From positions 40,154,428 through 40,218,427 of the forward strand of contig NC_080081.1 in assembly GCF_949987535.1 (NCBI RefSeq): a stretch of 64,000 nt of DNA, written 5' to 3'. The notes under the pieces are model-generated. The model saw only the letters and a program-made list of their open reading frames with translations. It searched no databases and was not told where the DNA came from. Numbering within the stretch: the first letter of the stretch is position 1; every line of letters starts with the position of its first letter. Below, one piece after another: positions 49,149 to 60,138 of the stretch. The position numbers were made by a program, and so were the translations under genes. Source of the stretch: Balaenoptera acutorostrata (taxonomy: Eukaryota; Chordata; Mammalia; Artiodactyla; Balaenopteridae).

Positions 49149-52100
49149 CTAGGTTCCACATACATGCGTTAATATACGATATTTGTTTTTCTTTTTCTGA
49201 CTTACTTCACTCTGTATGACAGTCTCTAGATCCACCCACATCTCTACAAATGACCCGATTTTGTTCCTTTTTATGGCTGAGTAATATTACATCGTATATA
49301 TGTACCACATCTTCTTTATCCATTCATCTGTCAATGGGCATTTAGGTTGCTTCCATGACCTGGCTATTGTAAATAGTGCTGCAATGAATATGGGGTGCAT
49401 GTGTCTTTTTGAATTATGGTTTTCTCTGGGTATATGCCCAGTAGTGGGATTGCTGGGTCATATGGTAATTCTATTTTTAGTTTTTTAAGGAACGTCCATA
49501 CTGTTCTCCATAGTGGCTGTATCAATTTACATTCCCACCAGCAGTGAAAGAGGGTTCCCTTTTCTCCACACCCTCTCCAGCATTTGTTGTTTGTAGATTT
49601 TCTGATGATGCCCATTCTAACTGGTGTGTGGTGATACCTCATTGTAGTTTTGATTTGCATTTCTCTAATAATTAATGATGCTGAGTAGCTTTTCATGTGC
49701 TTCTTGGCCATCTGTATGTCTTCTTTGGAGATATGTCTGTTTACGTCTTCTGCCCATTTTTGGATTGGGTTGTTTGCTTTTTTTTAATATTGAGCTGCAT
49801 GAGCTGTTTATATATTTTGGAGATCAATCCTTTGTCTGTTGATTCGTTTGTAAATATTTTCTCCCATTCTGAGTGTTGTCTTTTCATCTTGTTTATGGTT
49901 TCCTTTGCTGTGCAAAAGCTTTGAAGTTTCATTAGGTCCCATTTGTTTATTTTTGTTTTTATTTCCATTACTTTAGGAGGTGGATCAAAAAAGATCTTGC
50001 TATGATTTATGTCAAAGTGTGTTCTTCCTATGTTTTCCTCTAAGAGTTTTATAGTGTCCAGTCTTACATTTAGGCCTCTAATCCATTTTGAGTTTATTTT
50101 TGTGTATGGTGTTAGGGAGTGTTCTAATTTCATTCTTTTACATGTAGCTGTCCAGTTTTCCCAGCACCACTTATTGAAGAGACTGTCTTTTCTCCATTGT
50201 ATATCCTTGCCTCCTTTGTCATAGAGTAGTTGACCATAGGTGCATGGGTTTATCGCTAGGCTTTCTATCCTGTTCCACTGATATATATCTCTGTTTTTGT
50301 GCCAGTACTATACTGTCTTGATTACTGTAGCTTTGTAGTATAGTCTGAAGTCAGGGAGTCTGATTCCTCCAGCTCCGTTTTCTTCGCTCAATACTGCTTT
50401 GGCTATTCGGGGTCTTTTGTGTCTCCATACAAATTTTAAGATTTTTTGTTCTAGTTTTGTAAAAAATGGTATTGGTAATTTGATAGGGATTGCATTGAAT
50501 CTGTAGATGGCTTTGGGTAGTATAGTTATTTTCACAATATTGATTCTTCCAATCCAAGAATATGGTATATCTCTCCCTTTGTGTGCATCATTTTTAATTT
50601 CTTTCATCAATGTCTTATAGTTTTCTGCATACAGGTCTTTTGTCTCCCTAGGTAGGTTTATTCCTAGGTATTTTATTCTTTTTGTTACAATGGTAAATGG
50701 GAACGTTTCCTTAATATTTCTTTCATATTTTCCATCATTAGTGTATAGGAATGCAAGAGATTTCTGTGCATTAATTTTGTATGCTGCAACTTTACCAAAT
50801 TCATTGATTAGCTCTAGCAGTTTTCTGGTGACATCTATAGGTTTCTCTATGTATAGTATCATGTCATCTGCAAACAGTGACAGTTTTACTTCTTCTTTTC
50901 CAATTTGTACACCTTTTATTTCTTTTTCTTCTCTGATTGCTGTGGCTAGGACTTCCAAACTATGTTGAATAATAGTGGTGAGAGTGGACATCCTTGTCTT
51001 GTTCCTGATCTTAGAGGAAGTGCTTTCAGTTTCTCGCCATTGAGAATGATGTTTGCTGTGGGTTTGTCATATACGGCCTTTATTATATTGAGGTAGATTC
51101 CCTCTATGCCCGCTTTCTGGAGAGATTTTATCATAAATGGGTGTTGAATTTTGTCAAAAGCTTTTTCTGCATCTATTGAGATGATCATATGGTTTTTTAT
51201 TCTTCAATTTGTTAATATGGTGTATCACATTGATTGATTTGCGTGTATTGAAGAATCCTTGCATCCTTGGGATAAATCTCACTTGATCATGTTGTATGAT
51301 CCTTTTAATGTGTTGTTGGATTCTGGTTACTAGTATTTTGTTGAGGATCTTTGCATTTATATTCATCAGTGATATTGGTTTGTAATTTTCTTTTTTTTTG
51401 TATTATCTTTGTCTGGTTTTGGTATCATGGTGATGGTGGCCTCATAGAATGAGTTTGGGAGAGTTCCTTACTCTGCAATTTTTTGGAAGAGTTTGAGAAG
51501 GATGAGTGTTAGCTCTTCTCTAAATGTTTGATAGAATTCACCTGTGAAGCCATCTGGTCCTGGACTTTTGTTTGTTGGAAGATTTTTAATCACAGTTTCA
51601 ATTTCATTACTTGTGATTGGTCTGTTCATACTTTCTATTTCTTCCTGGTTCAGTCTTGGAAGGTTATACTTTTCTATGAATTTTTCCATTTCTTCCATGT
51701 TGTCCATTTTATTGGCAAAGAATAACTTGTAATAGTCTCATAGGATGCTTTGTATTTCTGCGGTGTCTGTGGTAACTTCTCCTTTTTAATTTCTAATTTT
51801 ATTGATTTTAGTCCTCTCTCTCTTTTTCTTGATGAGTCTGGCTAATAGTTTATCAAATTTGTTTATCTTCTCAAAGAACCAGCTTTTAGTTTTATTGATC
51901 TTTGCTATTGTTTTCTATTTCATTTATTTCTGCTCTGATCTTTATGATTTCTTTCCTTCTGCTATCTTTGGGTTTTGTTTGTTCTTCTTCCTCTAGTTCC
52001 TTTAGGTGTAAGGTTAGATTCTTTATTTGAGAATTTTTCTTGCTTCTTGAGGTAGGCTTGTATAGCTATGAACTTCCCACTTAGAACTGCTTTTGCTGCA

Positions 52101-52959
52101 TCACATAGGTTTTGGGTCATCGTGTTTTCATTGTCATTTGTCTCTAGGTATTTTTTGATTTCCTCTTTGATTCCTTCAGGTATCTCTTGGTTATTTAGTA
52201 ACGTATTGTTTAGTCTCCATGTGTTTTTGTTTTTACATTTTTTTCCATGTAATTGATTTCTAATCTCATAGCATTGTGGTCAGAAAAGATGCTTGATATG
52301 ATTTCAATTTTCTTAAGTTTACTGAGGCTTGATTTGTGACCCAGGATGTGATATATCCTGGAGAATGTTCCATGCACACTTGAGAAGAAAGTGTAATTTG
52401 CTGTTTCGGGATGGCATGTCCTATAAATATCAATTAAATCTATCTGGTCTGTTGTGTCATTTGAAGCTTGTGTTTCCTTATAAATTTTCTGTTTGGATGA
52501 TCTGTCCATTGGTGTAAGTGAGGTGTTAAAGTCCCCCACTATTATTGTGTTGCTGTCGATTTCCTCTTTTATAGCTGTTAGCAATTGCCTTATGTATTGA
52601 GGTGCTCCTATGTTGGGAGCATATATATTTAAAATTGTTATATCTTCTTGTATTGATCCCTTGATCATTATGTAGTGTCCTTCCTTGTCTCTTGTAACAT
52701 TCTTTATTTTAAAGTCTATTTTATCTGACATTTGTATTGCTACTCCAGCTTTCTTTTGATTTCCATTTGCATGGAATATCTTTTTCCATCCCCTCACTTT
52801 CAGTCTGTATATGTCCCTAGGTCTGAAGTGGGTCTCTTGTAGACAGCATATATATGGGTCTTGTTTTTGTATCCATTCAGTGAGCCTGTGTCTTTTGGTT
52901 GGAGCATTTAATCCATTCACGTTTAAGGTAATTATCGGTATGTATCTTCCTTTTACCAT
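49149..52959 (-). pseudogene. L1 ORF2 (endonuclease/reverse transcriptase), full span, disabled
   Basis: ORF2p nicks target DNA and primes reverse transcription. The first block (52210-52959, 249 codons) is an open AP-like endonuclease domain: LNVNGLN, CLQETHF, LNIYAPN, VGDFNT and SDHNA are present, but the usual SRIDH reads SRIYH (Tyr codon 52351-52353), losing a conserved Asp. A one-base change in the A-rich run near 52230-52250 shifts the frame. The RT follows in pieces: NKSPGPDGF (51468-51707, ended by TAA where relatives have GAA), [11 protein letters not shown] (51154-51366), [14 protein letters not shown] and [15 protein letters not shown] (50946-51188), and LFADDMILY (FADD at 50863-50874 in 50308-50991). 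The 50991 block ends at a TAG (50308-50310, TGG in relatives). The Cys/His motif [18 protein letters not shown] lies in 49364-49711, and a one-base loss near 49394 disrupts the final residues. The family stop is at 49149-49151. Confidence 0.95.
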
Positions 52960-53018
52960 ATTCTTAATTGTTTGGGTTTTTTTTTTTGTAGGTCCTTTTT
53001 TTCTCTTGTGTTTCCCAC

Positions 53019-53977
53019 TTAGAGAAGTTCCTTTAGCATTTGTTATAGAGCTGCTTTGGTGGTGCTGAATTCTCTTAAGTTTTGCTTGTCTGTAAAGCTT
53101 TTGATTTCTCCACTGAATCTGAATGAGATCTTTGCTGGGTAGAGTAATCTTAGTTGTAGGCTCTTCCCTTTCATCACTTTTAATATGTCATCACACTCCC
53201 TTCTGGCTTGTAGAGTTTCTGCTGAGAAATCAGCTCTTAACCTTATGGGAGTTCCCTTGTATGTCACTTGTAGTTTTTCCCTTGCTGCTTTCAATAATTT
53301 TTCTTTGTCTTTAATTTTTGCCAATTTGATTACTATGTGTCTCAGCATGTTTCTCCTTGGGTTTATCCTGTATGGGGCTCTCTGTGCTTCCTGGGCTTGG
53401 GTGGCTATTTCCTTTCCCATGTTATGGAAGTTTTCGACTATAATCTCCTCAAATATTTTCTTGGTTCCTTTCTCTCTTCTCCTTCTGGGACCCCTATAAT
53501 GCTAATGTTGTTGCACTTAATGTTGTCCCAGAGGTCTCTTAGGTTTTCTTCATTTCTTTTCATTCTTTTTTCTTTATTCTGTTCTGCAGCAGTGAATTCC
53601 ACCATTCTGTCTTCCAGGTCACTTATCCGTTCTTCTCCCTCAGTTATTCTGCTATTGATTCCTTCTAGTGTACTTTTCATTTCAGTTATTGTATTGTTCA
53701 TCTCTGTTTGTTTATTCTTTAATTCTTCTAGGTCTTTGTTAATCATTTCTTGCATCTCCTCTATCTTTGCCTCCATTCTTTTTCTGAGGTCCTGGATCAT
53801 CTTCACTATCATTATTCTGAATTCTTTTTCTGGAAGGTTGCTTATCTCCACTTCATTTAGTTGTTTTTCTAGGATTTTATCTTGTTCCTTCATCTGGTAC
53901 ATAGCCCTCTGCCTTTTCATCTTGTCTATCTTTCTGTGAATGTGCTTTTTTTTTTTTTCCCCCACAGGCTGCAGCAT
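53019..53977 (-). pseudogene. L1 ORF1 (RNA-binding protein), disabled
   Basis: ORF1p is the trimeric nucleic-acid chaperone that coats L1 RNA. The first block (53438-53977) gives 179 codons rich in Glu/Lys/Met heptads (a coiled coil, for example EKEFRIMIVKMIQDLRKRME) and the RNA-binding start NISIIGVPEGEE. A frameshift near 53430-53480 breaks it. The second block (53043-53420, 125 codons) holds INPRRN, KDKEKLLKAAREK, TPIRLRADFSAETLQARRE and SFTDKQNLREF, the rest of the RRM and C-terminal domains. That block stops at a TAA (53043-53045) where relatives have CAA, seven codons before the family stop at 53019-53021. The true start is uncertain: the first Met at 53977 precedes an unusual Lys run, and an internal MKRQR Met near 53919 is an alternative. 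Confidence 0.93.
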
Positions 53978-54846
53978 TGTAGTTCTTCTTGCTTCTGCTG
54001 TCTGTCCTCTGGTGGATGAGGCTATCTAAGAGGCTTGAGCAAGTGTCCTGATGGGAGCAACTGGTGTTGTTTAGAGCTGGCTCTAACTCTGTTGGGCAGA
54101 GTTCAGTAAAACTTTAATCTGCTTGACTACTGATGGGTGGGGCTGGGTTCCCTCCCTGTTGGTTGTTTGGCCTGAGGTGACCCAACACTGGAGCCTACCT
54201 GGGCTCTTTGTTGGGGCTAATGGCGGACTCTGTGGGGGCTCATGCCAAGGAATACTCCCCAGAAGATCTGCTGACAGTTTCCTTGTCCTCACGGTGAGAC
54301 AGAGTCCTTCCCTCCACCCACAACCTCTGCAGGAGACCCTTCAACACTAGCAGGTAGGTCTGGTTCAGTCTCCCCTGGAGTCACTACTCTTTCCCCTGGT
54401 TCCCGATACGCACACTACTTTTTGTGTGCCCTCCAAGAGTTTAGTCTCTGTCTCCCCCAGTCCTGTTGAAGTCCTGCAATCAAATCCTGCTAGCTTTCAA
54501 AGTCTGGTTCTCTAGGAATTTCTCCTCCCATTGCTGGACCCCCAGGTTGGGAAGCCTGACGTGGGGCTCAGAACCTTCACCTCATTAGGTGGACTTCTGT
54601 GGTATAAGTGTTCTCCAGTTTGTGAGTCACCCACCCAGCAGTTATGGGATTTGATTTTATTGTTATTGTGCACCTCCTACCATCTCACTGTGGCTTCTCC
54701 TTTATCTTTGGATGTGGTTTATCTTTTTTGGTGAGTTCCAGTGTCTTCCTGTTGATGATTGTTCAGCAGTTAGTTGTGATTCTGGTGTTCTTGCTAGAGG
54801 GAATGAGAGCACGTCCTTCTACTCTCCACTGTGTTGAACCAATCTC
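53978..54846 (-). promoter_or_regulatory. L1 5'UTR (internal promoter region)
   Basis: About 870 bp between the 5' TSD and ORF1, the position of the L1 internal pol II promoter. It is clearly richer in G+C than the flanks, consistent with an L1 5' end. No YY1-type site of the human kind is evident at its start, as expected for a different lineage. Open frames on the plus strand here are chance. Confidence 0.7.
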
Positions 54847-54858
54847 GATGTGTGCCAT

Positions 54859-56427
54859 GCTTGAAAATGACATGGTATTTCTGAGCATTTCAAATGAAAT
54901 ATGAACACCAAGGACTCACATTTTCTTAGAAGAAAGGTAATGGGATACAGTGTTTTCAAACCAACCTTCTGGGGGTGGAAAAGGCAATGACCTAAGAGTC
55001 CAAAGATCCTTCTACTTACATTTTGGTGAAAGAGTCCAAAGATCCTTCTACTTACATTTTGGTGAAGTACTCATAGAAGCATGTCACTTTTTTGTGTTTA
55101 TTGCATCTCATTTTCCTCATCAGATAAATGTTCAGAATGTAATTTTCCTTCTGTTCTGACAGTCTTCTTGATCAACAGAAATTAATGCCTGATAATATTG
55201 ACTGTGAACTATATTTTGCTTTTGTAAAGGTAAGGTACCTTTTCCTCATATAGGAAAAAATTAAAGATATTTTGTTATCCTTAGATCATAGTTGAAAATG
55301 GTCTTTTAGTGATAGCAAAATCACAAATCCTCGCTCTTGGACAGCAACTTTCTGATAAATGTTCAGTTCATCTCTGAAAATAGTTTTGTTCCAAAAAATA
55401 GTTTATTAGATGGCAAAGTAGTTTATTAAATGACCAAGTAAGTTCATAAAAATCATTCAAACATATGTATTTACTTCTATTTTAAGGTTTTTTTAGTAGC
55501 TAGAGAAAGAGTAACTTGTAATTCCCTTCTTGTCTCTAAGAGTACACTCTTTTCTTTTTGTTATGGTTTTTTTCACTCAACTTAGCAACTATATGGCATC
55601 AGTAGCTGCCATTTCTGCCATTCCTGACATTAATACCATTTTATTTCTAGGGCTTATCTGATTGCTTTCCTTATCCATAGGCTAGGTGGCCTATTCTTGT
55701 TAATTAGATTTGTTTCAGAGAATTTGACCTATCAGTACACACTGAATTTGAATTAAGGTCATTTTCAAGAAGTGCATTTGTTTTCACAGTGATTTAAAAG
55801 AGGAAAAGATTAACAATTAATAGATTTCCTGGGTAAGAGTTCACTTTTGCACATAGCTTTATAAAGAAAGGTTGAATTATTTTTCTTTTACTCACCTACC
55901 CTTTCTGATCTTCATATAACTTTTTTCAGAGGAAATATTGGAGTACCTAGCCTGCACCCTTTACACAGGAATCTATGCCAAGTCACAGGTTTTCTTTCTT
56001 TTTTTTTTTTTTGCTTTTTAATAATTCTACTCTTATGCATCCCTTATCACATTGAGTTTGCCCTTGGTATAGATGGTAAAGCTTTAAGTGAGGGTTTAAT
56101 TATAGCCATTTAGAGACAATTTAAAAACGCCTATCTAACTTACTGCAGTTCTAAAGTAGAGTCTGGATGAGTGTTTGAAAGTTTGGAAACTAATAGATAA
56201 GATGCTTACAGGGAGGTTTGTACAGTTTGCATGTTTTTTCAAGGAGAAATGAAAGAATCAAGAGACTCCTACATAATTAAAGTCACTTGACCAGGCCTAG
56301 GTTAAAAATTTAACTCCTTTAGCTGTGACTTAGAATTTGATGACTTAATTGACTAGCTTTATGTTTATCTTTTCTGAGACGGCCTTATAAGAACCTTTTG
56401 CTATACTTCTGACTTAGGACCTTTTTG

Positions 56428-56432
<5 letters not shown>
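54859..56432. other. unique DNA, no gene seen
   Basis: Contains an exact 36-bp tandem duplication (54994-55065) and a T13-ish run at about 56000-56012. No exon or repeat family recognised. Confidence 0.5.
54994..55065. repeat. perfect 36-bp tandem duplication
   Basis: Two identical adjacent 36-bp copies starting aagagtccaaagatccttct, 54994-55029 and 55030-55065. An open frame (54950-55159) reads the same 12-residue unit twice because 36 is a multiple of three, but it has no other coding support. Confidence 0.96.

Positions 56433-56462
<30 letters not shown>
56433..56462. repeat. (TG)15 microsatellite
   Basis: Fifteen uninterrupted TG units. Confidence 0.97.
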
Positions 56463-56469
<7 letters not shown>

Positions 56470-57959
56470 AGAAAACTGTTATAAATCATAAAAATTTAAT
56501 ATTATTTAATTTCAGTTCTAAAATTAAACATTACAAAGTCTGACAGAAAGAACATCATCCTGAGTTATCTTGAACTCATTTAGTATCTGTTTTAAATACA
56601 TATGACAGGTTTTATACACCTAAGTTTCTCTTATTATTTGAGAGCATATGTTTTAATCAGATATTTTATATCACTGTAAAACAGAAATAGATGCTCCAAA
56701 CACTTATTCTGTATGTTTTCTTTACTGTCAAATGCTAAATCTCTATTTTTTCCCATAATGAATTCTAATCTTTTATAAATTGTGAGATATAAGTTTGTCC
56801 CCTTAAAAACAGAATTTAAAGACCTGATTGAGTTAAGAAATGAAAACACTATTCTTAATTGAGAGGCTATTGCCAAGACAATGGTCTTCAAAAGGAGAAA
56901 TATTTTAACAGCTATTTTAAAAATATAATTTAAAATTCTATTTTTCAAATAAATAGAATGAATTTTTTGCAGGCATGAGACAAGGTAACTAGATAGTTTT
57001 GCAAGCATTATGTGCACTGTTAGAAACATTTCTTTGTATTTCTCTTACTGAAGGTTGACATGAGTATTTCTTTCTTAACTTGAATCAGGGGTTCATTTCT
57101 GGGTCTCGTAAAGGAACACCGATAATATATTTCATAGACCCTGGAGGAAAATGTGACTTTCTCCCTTAAAACAACCACAATCCCTTCTCCATCTTTTTTC
57201 TCTGGCAGTATGTGCCATCTACTATACTTGCTACTATGTCAATTCGCTGTGGAGGTTGTATTGCTTACATCTTAGCACTTCCCAAATTCCTCTGTTTACA
57301 GTTATTTCAGTGTACAGTTTAATGAAATCCCTGAAATAGGAAAATAATATGTGATATCTTCAGATGACATTGGAATGGACAAAAGTTTTGAAGTTTTTGT
57401 CTTGAAATTCCAAACATAGAGCTACCATTTTATCTAGTTTGACTCTGTCTTATTATCCTAGTATTGGGAAGCTACTTATCAAAGGTCCATTCATCCATGA
57501 AACCTGAATATATTCCTCAAGATTAAAATTTTTATGGCTGCTTCTAAATTGTTTATAACTAAAGAGCCAATTTGTTCTCAAAGAAATTATGTACTTTTTT
57601 CTATACTCTGCATATGAATCTCTGATCTCAGCTCTGTGTTTGGATAACTTTTGATTTCACTCAGTACCTATATGTTCTAAATGTGATCCTTCTTGACTGA
57701 TCTTTTGCTTCTTCGCTCACTGGAAAGCAACAACCTCACTTTTGTGTTTTGTTTATTGTTTGTTCTTAAGACACAGGCCCTTTCCCCCAAACATTCAGAA
57801 TGCTTTTCTTATTAAACAATTAATAGTGGTTTCTCCTTTATAAGCAGTAACTCTGGAAAGCTAATTGCCTGCATCAGCTTTATATACACATGCACAGATA
57901 TAACACAGAGATATGATTTTAAACTTTTTATTTGTTCATGTTCCATTTCTCCAAGTAGA
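56463..57959. other. AT-rich unique DNA, no gene seen
   Basis: The 131-codon minus-strand open frame at 56634-57029 is Leu/Ile/Lys-rich in a very AT-rich context. I see no domain, start context or splice signal and regard it as chance, though it is the longest non-L1 frame in the window. Confidence 0.45.
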
Positions 57960-58076
57960 TTTTCCTCTCCATCTCTTCTTTCTCCTTCTCTTTCTTCTCT
58001 CCTTCTGTCCTCTCCTCTTTCCCCCCCTGCCCCCTTCCCCTCTCTCTCCCTCCCTCTCTCCCTCTTCCTCTTCTTC
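57960..58076. repeat. polypyrimidine tract with a perfect mirror repeat
   Basis: About 117 bases almost entirely C/T. Within it, 57972-58000 is a pure-pyrimidine mirror repeat: tctcttctttctc (57972-57984) and ctctttcttctct (57988-58000) are exact mirror images around a 3-base centre. Arg/Glu- or Pro/Ser-rich open frames over it are artefacts. Confidence 0.93.
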
Positions 58077-59339
58077 AACTAGGTTACTGAGGCACCCAGC
58101 GAAGCAGTTTGCACCCGCACCTACACACAGCCCAGTCAGCCCCTGAGAGGAATCTCAGCTCCACCGAGGCTGATGGCAGCACTGCCTAGTTTATCTACCA
58201 CCAGATCCTGCTTCTCTGTACTACTTACGTCTATATCAATAAAATGATTCTATTTTTGCAATAATTCAACAAAGATTTATTTATCCAGTTACGTATGCCA
58301 GGAACAGAATTTCCCTTATCCCACAACATTTAGGATTTGAGAGTAAGGATTAGTTAATGCAACACATAAACTACATTAAAATATTATTCTGAGTTCTGAC
58401 CTGATGGCAATACTAATATCAGGGTAGTCCAGCAGGATAGACACCATACCTCTGGCTCAGAACCCAGTCTGTGATTTCCTTCAGCAGCCCCTCTCCACCT
58501 TGGTCTCATCTGTGTATGCAGAGTGGGTGTCATACGCCAGAAACAACAGTGTGCCATTCTTGCATTTCAGCTGTAACTATGCATCTCTCCCTGCCACTCA
58601 AGAAAGAACATCAGAATGCAGTGAGTGAGAGAAAGGAATAACATGACATTAATTTATTTTTTTAAATATGCAATACTAAAACCTTTGGTCCTTTAAGTAA
58701 CATTAATAATACATTCCTTGCAATATTCATAAAAACCCTTATCCTCTAGTATCACACTGCTGTTGAAAGCCATTCTTTTGCCACTCTGAAAAACTTATCA
58801 GCTGTCCACCCCTCTCATATCCTCCTGTGATGTGCAGCACACATGGTGGGACAGATGGCTGGAGAGAGGAGTGTTATCTGTGCTCAGGCAGCAGTTTCTC
58901 TGTGCATCTTAACCATTAGCATATGACTCTTCTGCCCTTATTCCCTTCCTATGATAGTGTTAAGTGAGGTAGTCACATCTGCTGTACAGATTGTTGGGAT
59001 TCTTGCTGCTAAACAATTAGGTAGGGATACAGTGGAAAAATTTTAAGTGTCTGTTTCTGCATGGTTTCCCTTGAGAGGCAAAGGCCATATATTGACAGCT
59101 TGAAGGTGACTTACCTGGTGAACTTTTGACATCTTCCTAATTCAGCAGCAAACTGTAGGTTCACAATCTTTCCTTTACCTTAAGACCTCTAAAATTCCTA
59201 ACCTTACATTTTGATCTTGGCTATGAATGAGGGAGTAAATCCTAAGTCTAGTCCTTTTATGTGTAAACAGTCAAGTGGTTAATACACAGACATACCAAGG
59301 TCTAAAAGCTACAAAGTAACAGTCTTTTTAAATCTTTCT
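58077..59339. other. unique DNA with a weak L2 trace
   Basis: A short antisense L2-like piece lies at about 58258-58330 ('aattcaacaaagatttatttatcc', 'tatgccaggaacag'). Otherwise nothing recognised; no gene. Confidence 0.45.
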
Positions 59340-59455
59340 TCTTTAATAATATTTAATAAATACATATTTAGGAACAATGAATAAGATGAGGATACAAAAT
59401 AACATTTCCTAACCTCAAGAGGTCTCAAGTCTACTTGAAGAAATAAAGACTTAAT
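59340..59455 (-). repeat. L2 LINE fragment, antisense
   Basis: 'aatatttaataaatacatatttagg', 'aatgaataagatgaggatac' and 'cctaacctcaagaggtctcaagtcta' resemble antisense L2 ('caacaaatatttattgagc', 'gaacaaaacagacaaag', 'ctgccctcatggagcttacattcta'). Confidence 0.5.
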
Positions 59456-59625
59456 AGCTTCTTTGAAGTATATATTATGCTTGGGGTTGGGGTAGGTGGG
59501 AATGGATATGTTCTTACTTATCTGGGAAACACAGAACTATAAAATTGCACTTGTAAAGTATGATGCTTAGAATAATGGTGTGCATTGTAATATTTTTCTC
59601 TTTTGGATAGCATGGTATTCAAAAT

Positions 59626-59665
59626 GAATTAGGTTTTTTTTTTTTTTTTTTTTGAATTAGGTTTT
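59626..59665 (-). repeat. pure poly(T) insertion flanked by a target-site duplication
   Basis: gaattaggtttt occurs at 59626-59637 and again at 59654-59665, with only T between (T tract 59634-59653). This is what a retrotransposition event leaves when only the poly(A) tail was copied: a TSD with a tail and no body. Replication slippage with a chance duplication is the alternative. Confidence 0.7.
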
Positions 59666-60105
59666 AATGTCATACCATAATTGCATTCAGCAACTGCATT
59701 AAAATCCAGAATACATGGCATTTACTTAATATTCTATTGAAAACTGATTTTTAATATATACTACTTTGTATTTAATAAAGGAAACATCAAAATTTAGTTT
59801 TCTCATGTGTCTGTTTATAAGCCTAAATCTGTGATCACTCTTTACTCTCTGCATGCACTCAGAAGTAATTTTAATATGCTCATTTTGTACATGGAGCATA
59901 TATAAACAGTTCTGTGAAAAAAAATGTACCACCTTTATATAGTAAGGCAGAGTTACATTCTAGAATCATAGTTCTTTAGTGCATGCCCTAAAAACTGAGC
60001 CTCCTATTGTTTTCAGGTTTCTCATTTAGCTTTTAAAAAATGTCCCCCCCCAGTGACTTAATGTCACTTTCTGATAGAGTTAGTGTGAAAATGTATAGTT
60101 TAAAG

Positions 60106-60138
<33 letters not shown>

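Larger units (their letters stand above)
48919..54846 (-). mobile_element. near full-length LINE-1, antisense, perfect 12-bp TSD
   Basis: A 5.9-kb L1 with every part present in order (read right to left): 5'UTR of about 870 bp (53978-54846), ORF1 (53019-53977), a spacer of about 60 bp, ORF2 (49149-52959), 3'UTR of about 190 bp and an A-rich tail (T-rich here, 48919-48962). Exact target-site duplication gatgtgtgccat at 48907-48918 and 54847-54858. Length and ORF2 size (about 1,270 codons) equal those of active mammalian L1s, so it inserted as an almost complete copy and decayed afterwards. The 3'UTR is of a different subfamily from the copies at 12.7 and 15.9 kb. Several frameshifts and stops make it immobile. 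Confidence 0.97.

Noticed and set aside
53337..53939. 200-codon plus-strand open frame
   Set aside because: It is the antisense reading of the L1 ORF1 coiled coil; its Ser/Leu/Ile richness comes from the opposite-strand Lys/Glu codons.
56634..57029. 131-codon minus-strand open frame
   Set aside because: Longest non-L1 frame, but strongly biased to Leu/Ile/Lys/Ser as expected for AT-rich chance frames; no domain seen.
57812..58146. Arg/Glu-rich and Pro/Ser-rich open frames
   Set aside because: Artefacts of the polypyrimidine tract.
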